Shown here: positions 23,559-33,209 of the stretch, piece after piece
Layout of the letters: every line of letters begins with the position of its first letter
How positions within the stretch are numbered: position 1 is the stretch's first letter
Source of the DNA: Spirochaetia bacterium
Lineage (GTDB): Bacteria; Spirochaetota; Spirochaetia; Treponematales; Breznakiellaceae
Length of the DNA: 50,172 bases
NCBI GenBank assembly: GCA_025997795.1
Contig: BNVB01000009.1
Location: forward strand, 1-50,172
Direction of reading: 5' to 3'
The notes under the pieces: model-generated
What the model was told of the DNA's origin: nothing
Seen by the model: the letters and a program-made list of their open reading frames with translations, nothing else
The model's database searches: none
Made by a program: the position numbers and the translations under genes

Positions 23559-26339
23559 TTAAGCCTGTTCTCCCAGTAAATCCGCAAGCTTCCGGTATGC
23601 AAGATTCACCTCGTGCTTAACGTTTACGTCCACCTCGTCTCCCAGTTCGTCAATAAGTGCCTCAAGACTGGCGGTACTTTCGTTAAGGGCCGTGTGGAAC
23701 CCGCGGGAACAACGGAACCAGTAACGGCCTGCACCATCGGTAAAAAGGGCGATAAACCCCAGTTCCTTACCGGCTATTTTACCGCCGGCTGCTTTGCCGC
23801 CGACTATTTTACCGCTGACTGCTTTGCCGCCGGCTGCTTTACCGCCCCGTTTTTTTTCCGGGCGGCCGCTGCTTTTTCCATGCGGTACGGGAAGCAGCAC
23901 CAGGGGAAGATTTTTGATAAGGGCCCGGAGGTTTTCACTATCGCCGGAATAAAAATGTGTTTTCCGGGGCCATTCACGGTTAAGGACACCCTCCAGATCC
24001 AAGACCGGGAGCAGTGTTAAAATAAGGGAAAGTTTTTCTCCTGCAAGCAGGGTATGGTTTTGGTAAGTCACCGTTCCCCGAAGTCCGTGGTACTGGGACG
24101 GATCGATTAACAGAACCGCAGAATCAGCGCCGCCTGTACCAGCCTGTTTAAGGGAGACAAGTTTTTCCCAGGGCAGGGTAAGGTGTTTTTTTCCCTTCAC
24201 GGTTTCCAGGGGGAATACTTCTTTTCCCAGTTTGATTTGATTGGTAAGGTTCCGCCTTAGGTGTTTTCCCTCTTCTGTTTTGGCCATTCCGGTTCTTGCG
24301 CCTCCCCATTCGGCCGACAAGAGGGGGCTTATCCGCTTAAGGGTTCCCAGGGAAAGGGGGCTTACCGACATGGCATAGGTCCGGGTGGTCCTGACAATTT
24401 CGCCGGCCACAATGTACCTGGCAGCATCGTCCTGGCGTTTAAACATTACCGAACCGGGGTGGATCATGATCTTGTCGGCGGTAAGGCTCCGGTACATGGC
24501 CGGTGCGTTTCTGCCGCCGGAAAATCCGCCGCCGTCAGAGCGGACACAAACAAACTGGATAAGCCCCCGGCCGATGCAAGAGAGGTAATCTTCCACCGTT
24601 GCGGAAGCGGCCGCTGCCGTAGCAGCGGACGCAGAAACGGAAGCTGCGGACCCAAGACCCGCCGACAGTATGGGTATATTCATACCGGTAACAATCTCTT
24701 CCAGTTGAATGGTTACATTCATAATTTCCGCCATGGCCCGTTCGTCCAGATAGTTCTTTTTACAAAACTGTTCCTTGTTCTGCGCCGCTTCATAAGCGCG
24801 GTACAGCCTGAGGTAGGATACAAAATCGCCGTGGGGATCCCGGAAGCCATGGTGTGCCTTCCGGGCATCCATCTCTTCTCCCGGCGGCAGTACATAGGGG
24901 CTTTGGGTAGAAAGAAACGCCGCTGCGATAAGCGTTTCTTCAATTACCTGGGGATAGCGGAGTATCGCTTCCACGATGATCCGCGAATGACGGGGACCCA
25001 GGGGAAACTCGGTCATCATTTTTCCGGTGGAAGAAAGGGTGCGATCTTTTTCCAGCGCGTCCAAAAGGTTAAGTGTTTCAACGGCGGCGATAATTCCCTC
25101 CCGGCCAGGGGGGGAAATAAAATCAAATTCTTCATAATCGGTAATTCCCAAATCCGCCATACGAAGCACCACCTCGGAAAGATCGGTACGGTAAATTTCT
25201 TCGGTGGTAAAGAGCGGCCTGCTTTCAAATTCCTTGCGGCTATAGAGACGGTAACAGCTTCCTTCTCTGGTACGGCCCGCCCGGCCTTTGCGCTGGTTTG
25301 CAGAGGCCTTGGAAACCGGGGATTCCACCAAACTGGACGTAAAGGTCCGGGGATTGTAAAAATTAAGCTTGGCAAGTCCTGAATCAAGCACTGCGGTAAT
25401 ACCGTCTATGGTTACCGATGTTTCGGCAATGTTGGTGGCTATAACCACCTTTGTTTTTCCCCGGGGGGGGTCGTCAAATACCCGTTCCTGTTCTTCCTTG
25501 CCAAGTCTTCCATAAAGGGGGATGATGTGAAGGTACTTTCCCACGGAGCCGAATGCCAGGCGGCTCATGCAGTCCTTGATCATCTTTTCGCCGGGAAGAA
25601 ACACCAGAATGTCCCCGGGCCGTTTTTCGCTTATAAAACGTTCGGTGATGTTTTCAATTTTTGCAAGCAGCGCTTCCATAACAAGGTTTCCGCCGCCGGA
25701 AGATCGCCCCCGGTCTCTTTGGGAATCTTCTGCCGGGGCCGCGCTTACCAGGGGCGGATCGTATACCATGGTTACCGGAAAAGTCTGGGCATCAATTTTA
25801 ACCACCGGACATTCGCCGAAGTATTCAGAAAAAACTTCGGCGTTGATCGTAGCAGATGAAACGATCACTTTGAATTCTTTTCGTTCTTCCAGCACCCGTT
25901 TAAGAAGGCCCAGGATAAAGTCGATGTTAAGGCTCCGCTCGTGGGCCTCGTCAATGATCATCACCGCATACCGGGAAAGCCAGGGATCAAGTTTCATCTC
26001 CTGTAAAAGAATTCCATCGGTCATAATTTTGATCCTGGTGTCCAGCGCGGTTTTATCTTCAAAACGCATCTTGTAACCCACGGGGCAGCCCGGCACCCCC
26101 GATGCGGAAAAACCCAGCTGCCGGGCGATAAAATCGCTTACCGAAAGGGCGGCGATACGCCGGGGCTGGGTAACGCCGATAATCCCGTTTTTGCCGTACC
26201 CCGAATCGTGGAGAATAACCGGAAGCTGGGTGGTTTTTCCCGAACCCGTGGGGCTTTCTACCACCACCACCTGGCTTGTTTCAAGTGCGCTGAGTATTAA
26301 ATCTTTGTGCTGGTAAACCGGTAAATCAAGGTACTTCAT
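23559..26339 (-). CDS. DEAH-box ATP-dependent helicase (HrpA/HrpB family)
   Basis: 926 residues. N-terminal RecA-like domain: VVVESPTGSGKTTQLP (motif I), TQPRRIAALS (Ia), MIIDEAHERSLNIDF (motif II, DEAH) and VIVSSATI (III). Second domain: VVIATNIAETSVTIDGI (V) and ANQRKGRAGRTREGSCYRLYS (VI), then the helicase-associated domains with ALEKDRTLSSTG. Such enzymes unwind or remodel RNA; the physiological target is unknown. I choose the ATG at 26339, not the open frame to 26594, because the conserved region begins there and a -10 (TACACT with TGG before it) ends 6 nt upstream, predicting a leaderless mRNA. Near the C-terminus 15-bp repeats (23768-23846) encode AGGK-type units. Confidence 0.88.
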   Translation of the reverse strand: MKYLDLPVYQHKDLILSALETSQVVVVESPTGSGKTTQLPVILHDSGYGKNGIIGVTQPRRIAALSVSDFIARQLGFSASGVPGCPVGYKMRFEDKTALDTRIKIMTDGILLQEMKLDPWLSRYAVMIIDEAHERSLNIDFILGLLKRVLEERKEFKVIVSSATINAEVFSEYFGECPVVKIDAQTFPVTMVYDPPLVSAAPAEDSQRDRGRSSGGGNLVMEALLAKIENITERFISEKRPGDILVFLPGEKMIKDCMSRLAFGSVGKYLHIIPLYGRLGKEEQERVFDDPPRGKTKVVIATNIAETSVTIDGITAVLDSGLAKLNFYNPRTFTSSLVESPVSKASANQRKGRAGRTREGSCYRLYSRKEFESRPLFTTEEIYRTDLSEVVLRMADLGITDYEEFDFISPPGREGIIAAVETLNLLDALEKDRTLSSTGKMMTEFPLGPRHSRIIVEAILRYPQVIEETLIAAAFLSTQSPYVLPPGEEMDARKAHHGFRDPHGDFVSYLRLYRAYEAAQNKEQFCKKNYLDERAMAEIMNVTIQLEEIVTGMNIPILSAGLGSAASVSASAATAAAASATVEDYLSCIGRGLIQFVCVRSDGGGFSGGRNAPAMYRSLTADKIMIHPGSVMFKRQDDAARYIVAGEIVRTTRTYAMSVSPLSLGTLKRISPLLSAEWGGARTGMAKTEEGKHLRRNLTNQIKLGKEVFPLETVKGKKHLTLPWEKLVSLKQAGTGGADSAVLLIDPSQYHGLRGTVTYQNHTLLAGEKLSLILTLLPVLDLEGVLNREWPRKTHFYSGDSENLRALIKNLPLVLLPVPHGKSSGRPEKKRGGKAAGGKAVSGKIVGGKAAGGKIAGKELGFIALFTDGAGRYWFRCSRGFHTALNESTASLEALIDELGDEVDVNVKHEVNLAYRKLADLLGEQA
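23768..23846. repeat. 15-bp degenerate tandem repeats in the DEAH helicase gene
   Basis: About five units of the type taccgccggctgctt, with one to three changes each, encoding Gly-Gly-Lys-(Ala/Ile)-(Ala/Val) repeats. In frame; located in a basic linker. Confidence 0.85.
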
Positions 26340-26345
26340 AGAAAT

Positions 26346-26354
26346 AGTGTACCA
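26346..26354 (-). promoter_or_regulatory. Extended -10 element of the DEAH helicase gene
   Basis: Minus strand TGGTACACT: a TGn extension plus TACACT, ending 6 nt before the ATG at 26339. No good -35 and no Shine-Dalgarno were seen. Confidence 0.4.
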
Positions 26355-26358
26355 TGTT

Positions 26359-27039
26359 TTACAATGGTTGACAGTGACTGGTAAAACCCCGCGGAAGGGG
26401 AGAAGTGAATTCCATAAGGCGGCCGCTGCGGGGGTGGAGGAAACCAAGTTCCCCCGCATGGAGGGCCAGCCGCCCCAGGGGGTTTGTGCGGGCGGCGTAT
26501 TTCCGGTCTCCCGCCGCCGGATGCCCAAGCCATGCCAGGTGCGCGCGGATCTGGTTCCGCCGGCCTGTCTCCAGTTCCAGGCTGATGAGCGCATAATCCC
26601 GGCCCTGGCTAAGGAGTTTCCACCGGGTTACTGCCCGCATACCGTCTTGCCGGACAACCATGTTGCCGCCCCGGTCCTCGCCCAGCGGCGCGTCAATAGT
26701 TCCTTCGGCGGCGGGCATTGTACCCTCCGCCAGGGCGGTGTAACGGCGGACTTTTACCCGTTCATCCCAGCTATCCATCAGTATACGTTTAACCATGTCG
26801 GACTTGGCAAAGATCATCACCCCCGAAGTATCCCGGTCCAGCCGGTGTACCACCGCGGGCCGCCGTTTTTCGCCTTTTTTTGAAAGATACTCCGCAAGAA
26901 TCCAGTAGGCTGTTTTTTCCCGTTCCGCCCCGGCGGCAATGGAAAGCAGCCCTGTGGGTTTGTCCACCGCCAGAATATCCCGGTCCTCGTAGAGCAGTAA
27001 CAGGCCCCTGGCCAAAGGGCGGGGAAAAGACTTTGCCAT
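26359..27039 (-). CDS. RluA-family pseudouridine synthase
   Basis: 226 residues. The catalytic motif VVHRLDRDTSGVMIFAK carries the Asp that attacks the uridine ring. Other family segments are DILAVDKPTGLLS near the start, LELETGRRNQIRAHLAWLGHPAAGD and LALHAGELGF. It modifies uridine in rRNA or tRNA; the RluA/RluC/RluD subtype and target base cannot be fixed from sequence alone. There is no S4 domain at the N-terminus, which is closer to RluA-type enzymes. AGGAGG lies just before the ATG. Transcribed divergently from ppdK and lying 19 bp upstream of the DEAH helicase gene on the same strand. Confidence 0.9.
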   Translation of the reverse strand: MAKSFPRPLARGLLLLYEDRDILAVDKPTGLLSIAAGAEREKTAYWILAEYLSKKGEKRRPAVVHRLDRDTSGVMIFAKSDMVKRILMDSWDERVKVRRYTALAEGTMPAAEGTIDAPLGEDRGGNMVVRQDGMRAVTRWKLLSQGRDYALISLELETGRRNQIRAHLAWLGHPAAGDRKYAARTNPLGRLALHAGELGFLHPRSGRLMEFTSPLPRGFTSHCQPL

Positions 27040-27055
27040 GGGGCCTCCTAGTGAA

Positions 27056-27077
27056 TACTATAACTTTATCATATACT
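27056..27077 (+). promoter_or_regulatory. AT-rich promoter region between rluA-type gene and ppdK
   Basis: The 57-bp divergent gap contains TACTAT (27056-27061; TTGCCA 17 bp upstream at 27033-27038) and TATACT (27072-27077) on the plus strand, and TATAGT on the minus strand. Which hexamer is used cannot be settled by eye. ppdK has a clear GGAGG (27086-27090) before its ATG. Confidence 0.45.
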
Positions 27078-27096
27078 ATACCTACTGGAGGACTTA

Positions 27097-29775
27097 ATGG
27101 AAAAGGACAAGTATGTATATTTCTTCGGCGAAGGAAAGGCCGAAGGAGATGCCAAAATGAAGGATACCCTGGGCGGCAAGGGAGCGAACCTTGCGGAAAT
27201 GACCAACCTGGACATTCCCGTCCCGCCGGGTTTTACCGTTTCTACCGATGTATGTGCAGCATTTTATGAAAACAACAAAAAATATCCCGCCGGACTTGAA
27301 GCAGAGGTTATTGCCACCCTTACCCGGCTTGAAAAAGTGATGGGCAAAAAACTGGGGGATCCCGATGATCCCCTCCTGGTATCGGTCCGTTCCGGCGCAC
27401 CGGTTTCCATGCCCGGCATGATGGATACCATCCTTAACCTGGGGATGAACGATAAATCCGTCCACGGTCTGGCAAAAAAGACCGGCAATGCCCGTTTTGC
27501 CTGGGATGCCTACCGCCGTTTTATCCAGATGTACGGGGACGTGGTAATGGAAGTCCCCCATGAAACATTTGAAGGGGCTATCAGCGCCATCAAAAAAGCC
27601 AAAAAGGTAGAGCTTGATACAGACCTTTCCGAAAAGGATCTGGAAAAGCTGGTGGATGAATACAAAAAACTGGTTCACAAGCATACCAAAAAGGACTTTC
27701 CCCAGAAGCCCCTGGATCAGCTTTGGGGGGCGATGAATGCTGTCTTTGGTTCCTGGATGAATGAACGGGCCATCAAGTACCGGCAGCTTAACGAAATTCG
27801 CGGTATCAAGGGGACCGCCGTCAATATTCAGTCCATGGTTTTTGGCAACTTTGGCGATGATTCGGGTACCGGCGTTTGTTTTAGCCGGGATCCCTCCACG
27901 GGCATAAACGAATTCTACGGCGAGTATCTGATGAACGCCCAGGGCGAAGATGTAGTGGCCGGTATCCGGACCCCCGAAAAAATCGCTACCCTGGCAAAGA
28001 AAAACAAAAAAGTGTACGAACAGCTTGTGGGAATCAAGAACAAGCTGGAACAGCACTTTAAAGATATGCAGGACATGGAATTTACTGTCCAGCAGGGGGT
28101 TCTGTATATACTGCAAACCCGGAACGGCAAACGGGCCGGGGCTGCGGCAGTTAAATGCGCCGTGGATATGGCGGCGGAAAAGCTTATCACCAAAGAAGAA
28201 GCGGTACTGCGGGTAAGTCCCGGCCACCTGGATCAGCTTCTTCATCCCATGGTTGATCCCAAGGCCCTTAAAGCGGCCAAGTCCCTGACCAAGGGGCTCA
28301 ATGCGTCCCCCGGCGCCGCCACGGGACGTATTGTGTTTTCTGCCAAGGATGCCGAAGACTGGCATGCCAGGGGAGAAAAGATTCTCCTGGTCCGCAAGGA
28401 TACCAGCCCCGAAGATATCGGCGGCATGGTAGTTTCCCAGGGCATTCTTACCTCCACCGGGGGCATGACCAGCCATGCGGCGGTTGTGGCCCGGGGCATG
28501 GGTACTCCCTGTGTTGCTGGGGCCAAGGGCGTTTCCGTCCTGGGCAAAAAAGTGGCCATCGGCGGGAAAAACTACAAGGAAGGGGATTGGATCACCGTGG
28601 ATGGTTCCACCGGTGATGTTTACGACGGCCGCCTGCCCCTGGTGGTTCCAAAAATTTCCAAAGATATGAGTACCTTCCTTGCCTGGTGCGATGAAATCCG
28701 TGCCGGTTCCGTGCGGAGTACCCCCGGCGGCAGCCTTAAAGGGTTTGAAGTACGAACCAATGCGGACCAGCCGGAAGATGCAAAACGCGCCTTTGAATTC
28801 GGTGCCCAGGGCGTAGGCCTTTGCCGTACCGAACACATGTTTTTTGACAAGGCCAAGTTAATCCACTTTAGGGCGATGATCGTTGCCGATACGGCGGAAG
28901 AGCGGAAGGCCGCTCTTAAAAAAATCCTTCCTCTCCAAAAGAAAGATTTCTTTGGTATCTTTAAGGCCATGGAAGGCCGGCCCGTAACAATCAGGCTTCT
29001 TGATCCGCCGCTCCATGAATTTGTTCCCCATACCAAAGAGGAAACTGCCGAACTGGCGGCGTACCTTAAGGTAAAACCGGCGGTACTGCTGCCCAAAATT
29101 GAAAAACTCCACGAGGCGAACCCCATGCTTGGCCACCGTGGCTGCCGGCTTGCCGTTACGTACCCGGAAATCTACGACATGCAGGTGGAAGCCATTGCCC
29201 TGGCGGCGGCGGACTGCATTAAACAGAAAATCCCCGTACACCCGGAAATTATGATCCCCATTGTGATTACCGCCCGGGAGCTTAAACTGCTTAGGCCCAA
29301 TGCCGAGGCAATTTTGAAAAATGTTTTTGACAAGGCCAATCTTAAGCTGGATGTAAAGATCGGTACAATGATAGAAGTGCCCCGGGCGGCTATCCGCTCC
29401 GGACATATCGCCAAGTATGCGGACTTCTTTAGCTTTGGAACCAACGACCTGACCCAGATGACCTTTGCCTTTAGCCGGGACGATGTAGCATCTTTCCTGC
29501 CGGTGTACCTGGAAAAGAATGTGCTTGATGTGGATCCCTTTAAATCCATTGACGAAGACGGAGTGGGTTTCCTTATTCAGCACGCAACCACCGAAGGCCG
29601 TAAGGTAAATCCTTCTCTTAAGGTAGGAATCTGCGGTGAACACGGCGGGGACCCTGCCACCATTGATTTCTGTTACCGGTCGGGTTTAAGTTATGTGTCC
29701 TGTTCGCCTTTCCGGGTTCCCATAGCCCGCCTGGCCGGAGCGCAGGCGGTTATAACACATTCGAAGAAACGTTAA
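27097..29775 (+). CDS. ppdK: Pyruvate, phosphate dikinase
   Basis: 892 residues, full length for PPDK, which interconverts pyruvate + ATP + Pi and PEP + AMP + PPi. In anaerobes with PPi-based glycolysis it often runs toward pyruvate. The N-terminal nucleotide-binding region begins LGGKGANLAEMTNLDIPVPPGFT and includes FSRDPSTG. The central phosphohistidine motif is GGMTSHAAVVARGMGTPCV (catalytic His about residue 455). The C-terminal PEP-binding barrel includes GLCRTEHMFF, MLGHRGCRL, MIEVPRAA and the catalytic Cys in VGICGEHGGDP. Monocistronic, with its own promoter and Shine-Dalgarno; its 3' end faces carB across 8 bp. Large opposite-strand frames here are shadows. Confidence 0.97.
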   Translation: MEKDKYVYFFGEGKAEGDAKMKDTLGGKGANLAEMTNLDIPVPPGFTVSTDVCAAFYENNKKYPAGLEAEVIATLTRLEKVMGKKLGDPDDPLLVSVRSGAPVSMPGMMDTILNLGMNDKSVHGLAKKTGNARFAWDAYRRFIQMYGDVVMEVPHETFEGAISAIKKAKKVELDTDLSEKDLEKLVDEYKKLVHKHTKKDFPQKPLDQLWGAMNAVFGSWMNERAIKYRQLNEIRGIKGTAVNIQSMVFGNFGDDSGTGVCFSRDPSTGINEFYGEYLMNAQGEDVVAGIRTPEKIATLAKKNKKVYEQLVGIKNKLEQHFKDMQDMEFTVQQGVLYILQTRNGKRAGAAAVKCAVDMAAEKLITKEEAVLRVSPGHLDQLLHPMVDPKALKAAKSLTKGLNASPGAATGRIVFSAKDAEDWHARGEKILLVRKDTSPEDIGGMVVSQGILTSTGGMTSHAAVVARGMGTPCVAGAKGVSVLGKKVAIGGKNYKEGDWITVDGSTGDVYDGRLPLVVPKISKDMSTFLAWCDEIRAGSVRSTPGGSLKGFEVRTNADQPEDAKRAFEFGAQGVGLCRTEHMFFDKAKLIHFRAMIVADTAEERKAALKKILPLQKKDFFGIFKAMEGRPVTIRLLDPPLHEFVPHTKEETAELAAYLKVKPAVLLPKIEKLHEANPMLGHRGCRLAVTYPEIYDMQVEAIALAAADCIKQKIPVHPEIMIPIVITARELKLLRPNAEAILKNVFDKANLKLDVKIGTMIEVPRAAIRSGHIAKYADFFSFGTNDLTQMTFAFSRDDVASFLPVYLEKNVLDVDPFKSIDEDGVGFLIQHATTEGRKVNPSLKVGICGEHGGDPATIDFCYRSGLSYVSCSPFRVPIARLAGAQAVITHSKKR

Positions 29776-29783
29776 GCGGAAAA

Positions 29784-32700
29784 CTACCGGTACTCTTCCC
29801 AGGCTTTTATTTCAAGAGCGCCGGTTCCTCCGCCTTTTTCATGCTGGGCAAGGAGTGAATCAATAAACTGCCGGGCCACTTTTACATTGGTAAAGAGCGG
29901 TATGTCAAAGTCTACCGCCAGGCGGCGGATAAGGTAGTCGTTTTTTAGTTCAGTCTCCCGGTTGTTTTTGGGAATATTGATAACAATATCTACTTCCCTT
30001 TTTTTGATCCAGGTGGCAATGTTGGGTTCCTTGGATTCCAGGGGCCAGTTAAGGGCCGCCGCAGGAATGCCGTTGGCCGCAAGAAATTTTGCCGAACCCC
30101 GGGAGGCGACAATTTCATAACCCATGGTGATAAGTTTTTTTGCCGACCCCAGGAATTCAACCTTGTCTTCCATGGGACCCGTGGAAAGGAGCGCCCGTTT
30201 GCGTTTGCTGAATTCCGGCGGTACCCGGTAACCCACCGAAAGCAGGGCCTTAAGGAACGCATCGTTGAGGTCCGGCCCAATGCAGGCAACTTCTCCGGTA
30301 CTGGCCATTTCTACCCCGCTTACCGGGTCCGCACCGTGGAGCCGGGAAAAGCTGAACTGCGCCGCCTTAACTCCCACCCAATCCAGGTCCAGGGCAGAAA
30401 CGGCGGCTTTTTCGGCGGTCTCGTCCAGCATGGCCCTGACTGCCAAATCGATCATATTTACCCGGCTTACCTTGGAACAGAAGGGAAAACTCCGGCTGGC
30501 GCGGAGATTACATTCAATTACCCGCACCCGGTTATCCTGGGCCAGGAACTGAATGTTAAAAGGCCCGGTAATTCTGAGCGCCCGGGAAATTGCCTCGGCG
30601 ATATGGCGGATTTTACGGATCGTTTCTACATAAAGCCGCTGGGCGGGAAGCACCACCGTGGCATCCCCGGAATGGACCCCGGCATTTTCTATATGTTCGG
30701 TGATGGCATGGAAAAGAATTTCTCCCCGTTTTGCCACCGCATCAATTTCAATCTCCTTGGAATTTTCGATAAACTTGGAAATAACTACCGGATGTTCCGC
30801 CGATACATCTGCCGCCAGGGCCAGGTATTCTTCCAGCGTTTCATCATTCCAGGCTACATTCATTGCCGCGCCGGAAAGCACATAACTGGGGCGGATCAAC
30901 ACCGGGTAACCCGCCTCTGCGGCAAAAACTTTGGCCGACCTTAGGTCCGTAAGTTCCCGCCAGGGCGGCTGTTCAATATCCAGTCTATCAAGCAGGGCGG
31001 AAAATTTATTCCGGTCTTCGGCCATGTCAATTGACTGCGGATGGGTGCCGTAGATGAGCGCTCCGGCATCGTACAGTTTGGTGGCCAGGTTATTGGGGAT
31101 CTGCCCGCCCATGGAAAGAATAAGGCCGTCGGGGCGTTCCCGTTCATAAATGTCCAACACCCGTTCCAGGGTTAGTTCTTCAAAGTAGAGCCTGTCGCAC
31201 ATGTCATAATCGGTAGAAACTGTTTCGGGATTGCAGTTTACCATGATCGAATAACGGCCCAGGGAATGGGCAGTTTGGGCCGCGTTAACGCAGCACCAGT
31301 CAAATTCAACGCTGCTCCCAATGCGGTAGGCCCCGGAACCAAGGACCATAACTCCCCGGCCTGCGGGGCTTACATCGTCCGCATTGCTGCCCGCGGGACC
31401 TGAGCCATAACTCATGTAAAGATAGTTTGTTTTGGCCGGATACTCCGCCGCCAGGGTGTCGATTTGTTTTACGCTGGGCCGGATGCGGTATTCTTCCCTA
31501 AGGGAACGGATTTCCATTTCCTTCATCCCCAGAATTTCCGCTATCCGTTCGTCGGAAAAACCAAACCGTTTTGCCCGGGCCAGGATTTCCTTGTCAATCC
31601 GGGGCGGGGCGGCGGCGCCAGGTTCGGCGGCGCCAGGTTTGGCGGCGCCAAGTTCGCGGGTACCAGCCCCGGCGGCGTCAAGTTCTTTTTCTGCGGCAAG
31701 GATGTTTTCGATTTTGTACAAAAACCATTTATCAATTTTGGTAAGCCGGTGAATTTTATCCACCGGCCAGCCTTCCATAAGGGCCCGGTAGATTACAAAG
31801 ATCCGCCGGTCCGTTGGTTTTGTCAATGCTTCGTGAATAATGTGGGAGAAGTTTTTCGCGTCCCCGGGTTCAGAGAATTGTGCGCCGCAAAGGGCATCGC
31901 TTGCAGTTAGGCCCGGCGCTCCTATGCCGGTCATCCGCAGGGCCTTTTGCAGGGCTTCCTCAAAACTCCGGCCTATGGACATAACTTCGCCCACGCTTTT
32001 CATCTCGCTGCCAATACGAAGGTCCACATTTTTAAACTTGGCCAGGTCCCACCGGGGAACCTTGATCACAATATAATCCAGGGCAGGTTCAAAACAGGAT
32101 TTGGTAACCCTGGTAATCCGGTTTTCAATATCCGTAAGGGAATACCCCAGGGCAAGTTTGGCCGCCACAAAGGCCAATGGATAACCGGTGGCCTTTGACG
32201 CCAGGGCGGAAGACCGGGAAAGCCGGGCATTTACTTCGATAATCCGGTAATCCTCGCTTTCCGGGTCAAGAGCATACTGAATGTTACATTCCCCCACAAT
32301 ACCCAGGTGGCGGATCACATCAATGGCAATACGGCGGAGTTTGTGGTATTCGGAATCGGTAAGTGTTTGGGAAGGAGCAACGACGATACTTTCGCCGGTA
32401 TGGATTCCCAGGGGGTCAAAGTTTTCCATATTACAAACAGTGATGCAGTTATCGTTTGAATCCCGCACTACCTCGTATTCGATTTCCTTCCAGCCCCCCA
32501 GCCATTCTTCCACCAGCACCTGGGCCTGGGTTCCGGCGGATTTGGCAAAGGCCCGGTCACAGCGGCGGCGTAATTCCCCTTCGCTGCGGCACACTCCGGA
32601 ACCCATACCCCCCAGGGCATAGGCAGCCCGGACCATTACCGGATAGCCGATCTGCTCTGCCGCTTTTACTGCCTCTTCCACCGCTTCGGCGGTACTGCCT

Positions 32701-33209
32701 GGTCCGCCGCCGGTGCTGTTTCCGCCGGTACTGTTTCCGTCCCCGCTGTTTCCCGTATCGCAGCTTACGGCGATACTGCGGGGTGTTTTTGCGCCAATTT
32801 CGTTAAGGCGGTTTACAAAACGCTGGCGGTCTTCGGTATCTTCGATGGCGGAAACCGGCGTACCCAAAACTTTTACCCCGTATTTGTAGAGTGTACCGTC
32901 ACGGTCCAGGGCTACTCCAGCGTTCAGGGCTGTCTGTCCGCCAAAGGAAAGCAGCAAGCCGTCCGGCCGTTCTTTTTCGATTACCGCCTTGATAAATTCC
33001 GGCGTTACCGGTAAAAAGTAAACAGCGTCTGCCATGCCTTCGCTGGTTTGAATCGTGGCGATATTGGGGTTGATCAAAACAGTTTTGATTCCTTCTTCCC
33101 GCAGGGCCTTGAGCGCCTGGGAACCGGAATAATCGAATTCCCCCGCCTGGCCAATCTTAAGCCCGCCGGAACCAAGAACCAAAACTTTCTTTATCTTTTC
33201 TTTAGTCAT
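29784..33209 (-). CDS. carB: Carbamoyl-phosphate synthase large subunit
   Basis: 1141 residues, longer than the usual roughly 1070. CarB makes carbamoyl phosphate from bicarbonate, ammonia (from CarA) and two ATP for pyrimidine and arginine synthesis. Both ATP-grasp halves are present: LGSGGLKIGQAGEFDYSG, SFGGQTALN, and EVNARLSRSSALASKATGYPLA in the first; LGSGAYRIGSSVEFDWC, SMGGQIPNN and ECNLRASRSFPFCSKVS in the second. An MGS-like allosteric domain follows (VASRGSAKFLAANGI). Two in-frame insertions of tandem repeats explain most of the extra length: GNST units (about residues 153-168, 32707-32751) and GAAKP/GAAEP units (about 519-533, 31611-31655). The start overlaps the carA stop (ATGA). 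Confidence 0.96.
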   Translation of the reverse strand: MTKEKIKKVLVLGSGGLKIGQAGEFDYSGSQALKALREEGIKTVLINPNIATIQTSEGMADAVYFLPVTPEFIKAVIEKERPDGLLLSFGGQTALNAGVALDRDGTLYKYGVKVLGTPVSAIEDTEDRQRFVNRLNEIGAKTPRSIAVSCDTGNSGDGNSTGGNSTGGGPGSTAEAVEEAVKAAEQIGYPVMVRAAYALGGMGSGVCRSEGELRRRCDRAFAKSAGTQAQVLVEEWLGGWKEIEYEVVRDSNDNCITVCNMENFDPLGIHTGESIVVAPSQTLTDSEYHKLRRIAIDVIRHLGIVGECNIQYALDPESEDYRIIEVNARLSRSSALASKATGYPLAFVAAKLALGYSLTDIENRITRVTKSCFEPALDYIVIKVPRWDLAKFKNVDLRIGSEMKSVGEVMSIGRSFEEALQKALRMTGIGAPGLTASDALCGAQFSEPGDAKNFSHIIHEALTKPTDRRIFVIYRALMEGWPVDKIHRLTKIDKWFLYKIENILAAEKELDAAGAGTRELGAAKPGAAEPGAAAPPRIDKEILARAKRFGFSDERIAEILGMKEMEIRSLREEYRIRPSVKQIDTLAAEYPAKTNYLYMSYGSGPAGSNADDVSPAGRGVMVLGSGAYRIGSSVEFDWCCVNAAQTAHSLGRYSIMVNCNPETVSTDYDMCDRLYFEELTLERVLDIYERERPDGLILSMGGQIPNNLATKLYDAGALIYGTHPQSIDMAEDRNKFSALLDRLDIEQPPWRELTDLRSAKVFAAEAGYPVLIRPSYVLSGAAMNVAWNDETLEEYLALAADVSAEHPVVISKFIENSKEIEIDAVAKRGEILFHAITEHIENAGVHSGDATVVLPAQRLYVETIRKIRHIAEAISRALRITGPFNIQFLAQDNRVRVIECNLRASRSFPFCSKVSRVNMIDLAVRAMLDETAEKAAVSALDLDWVGVKAAQFSFSRLHGADPVSGVEMASTGEVACIGPDLNDAFLKALLSVGYRVPPEFSKRKRALLSTGPMEDKVEFLGSAKKLITMGYEIVASRGSAKFLAANGIPAAALNWPLESKEPNIATWIKKREVDIVINIPKNNRETELKNDYLIRRLAVDFDIPLFTNVKVARQFIDSLLAQHEKGGGTGALEIKAWEEYR
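31611..31655. repeat. 15-bp tandem repeat (3 copies) in carB, inter-domain
   Basis: Three 15-bp units of the type ggcggcgccaggttc, one or two differences between copies, encoding GAA(K/E)P-like pentapeptides in the linker between the two synthetase halves. Confidence 0.88.
32707..32751. repeat. 15-bp tandem repeat (3 copies) in carB, first ATP-grasp half
   Basis: Units ccgccggtgctgttt, one-base variant, and a diverged third. They encode GNSTG-type pentapeptides inserted after the IAVSCDT segment of the first half. Confidence 0.88.

Noticed and set aside
23409..23579. 56-aa small ORF in the repeat-rich gap
   Set aside because: No ribosome-binding site, runs through the inverted and direct repeats and into the helicase gene; nothing supports expression.
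26340..26594. 85-residue N-terminal extension of the DEAH helicase
   Set aside because: It overlaps the RluA-type gene in another frame and precedes the -10 element; helicase homology begins right at the ATG 26339.
27094..28836. 580-aa minus-strand frame
   Set aside because: It lies opposite ppdK, has shadow-like composition (Gly, His, Phe) and no recognised motif.
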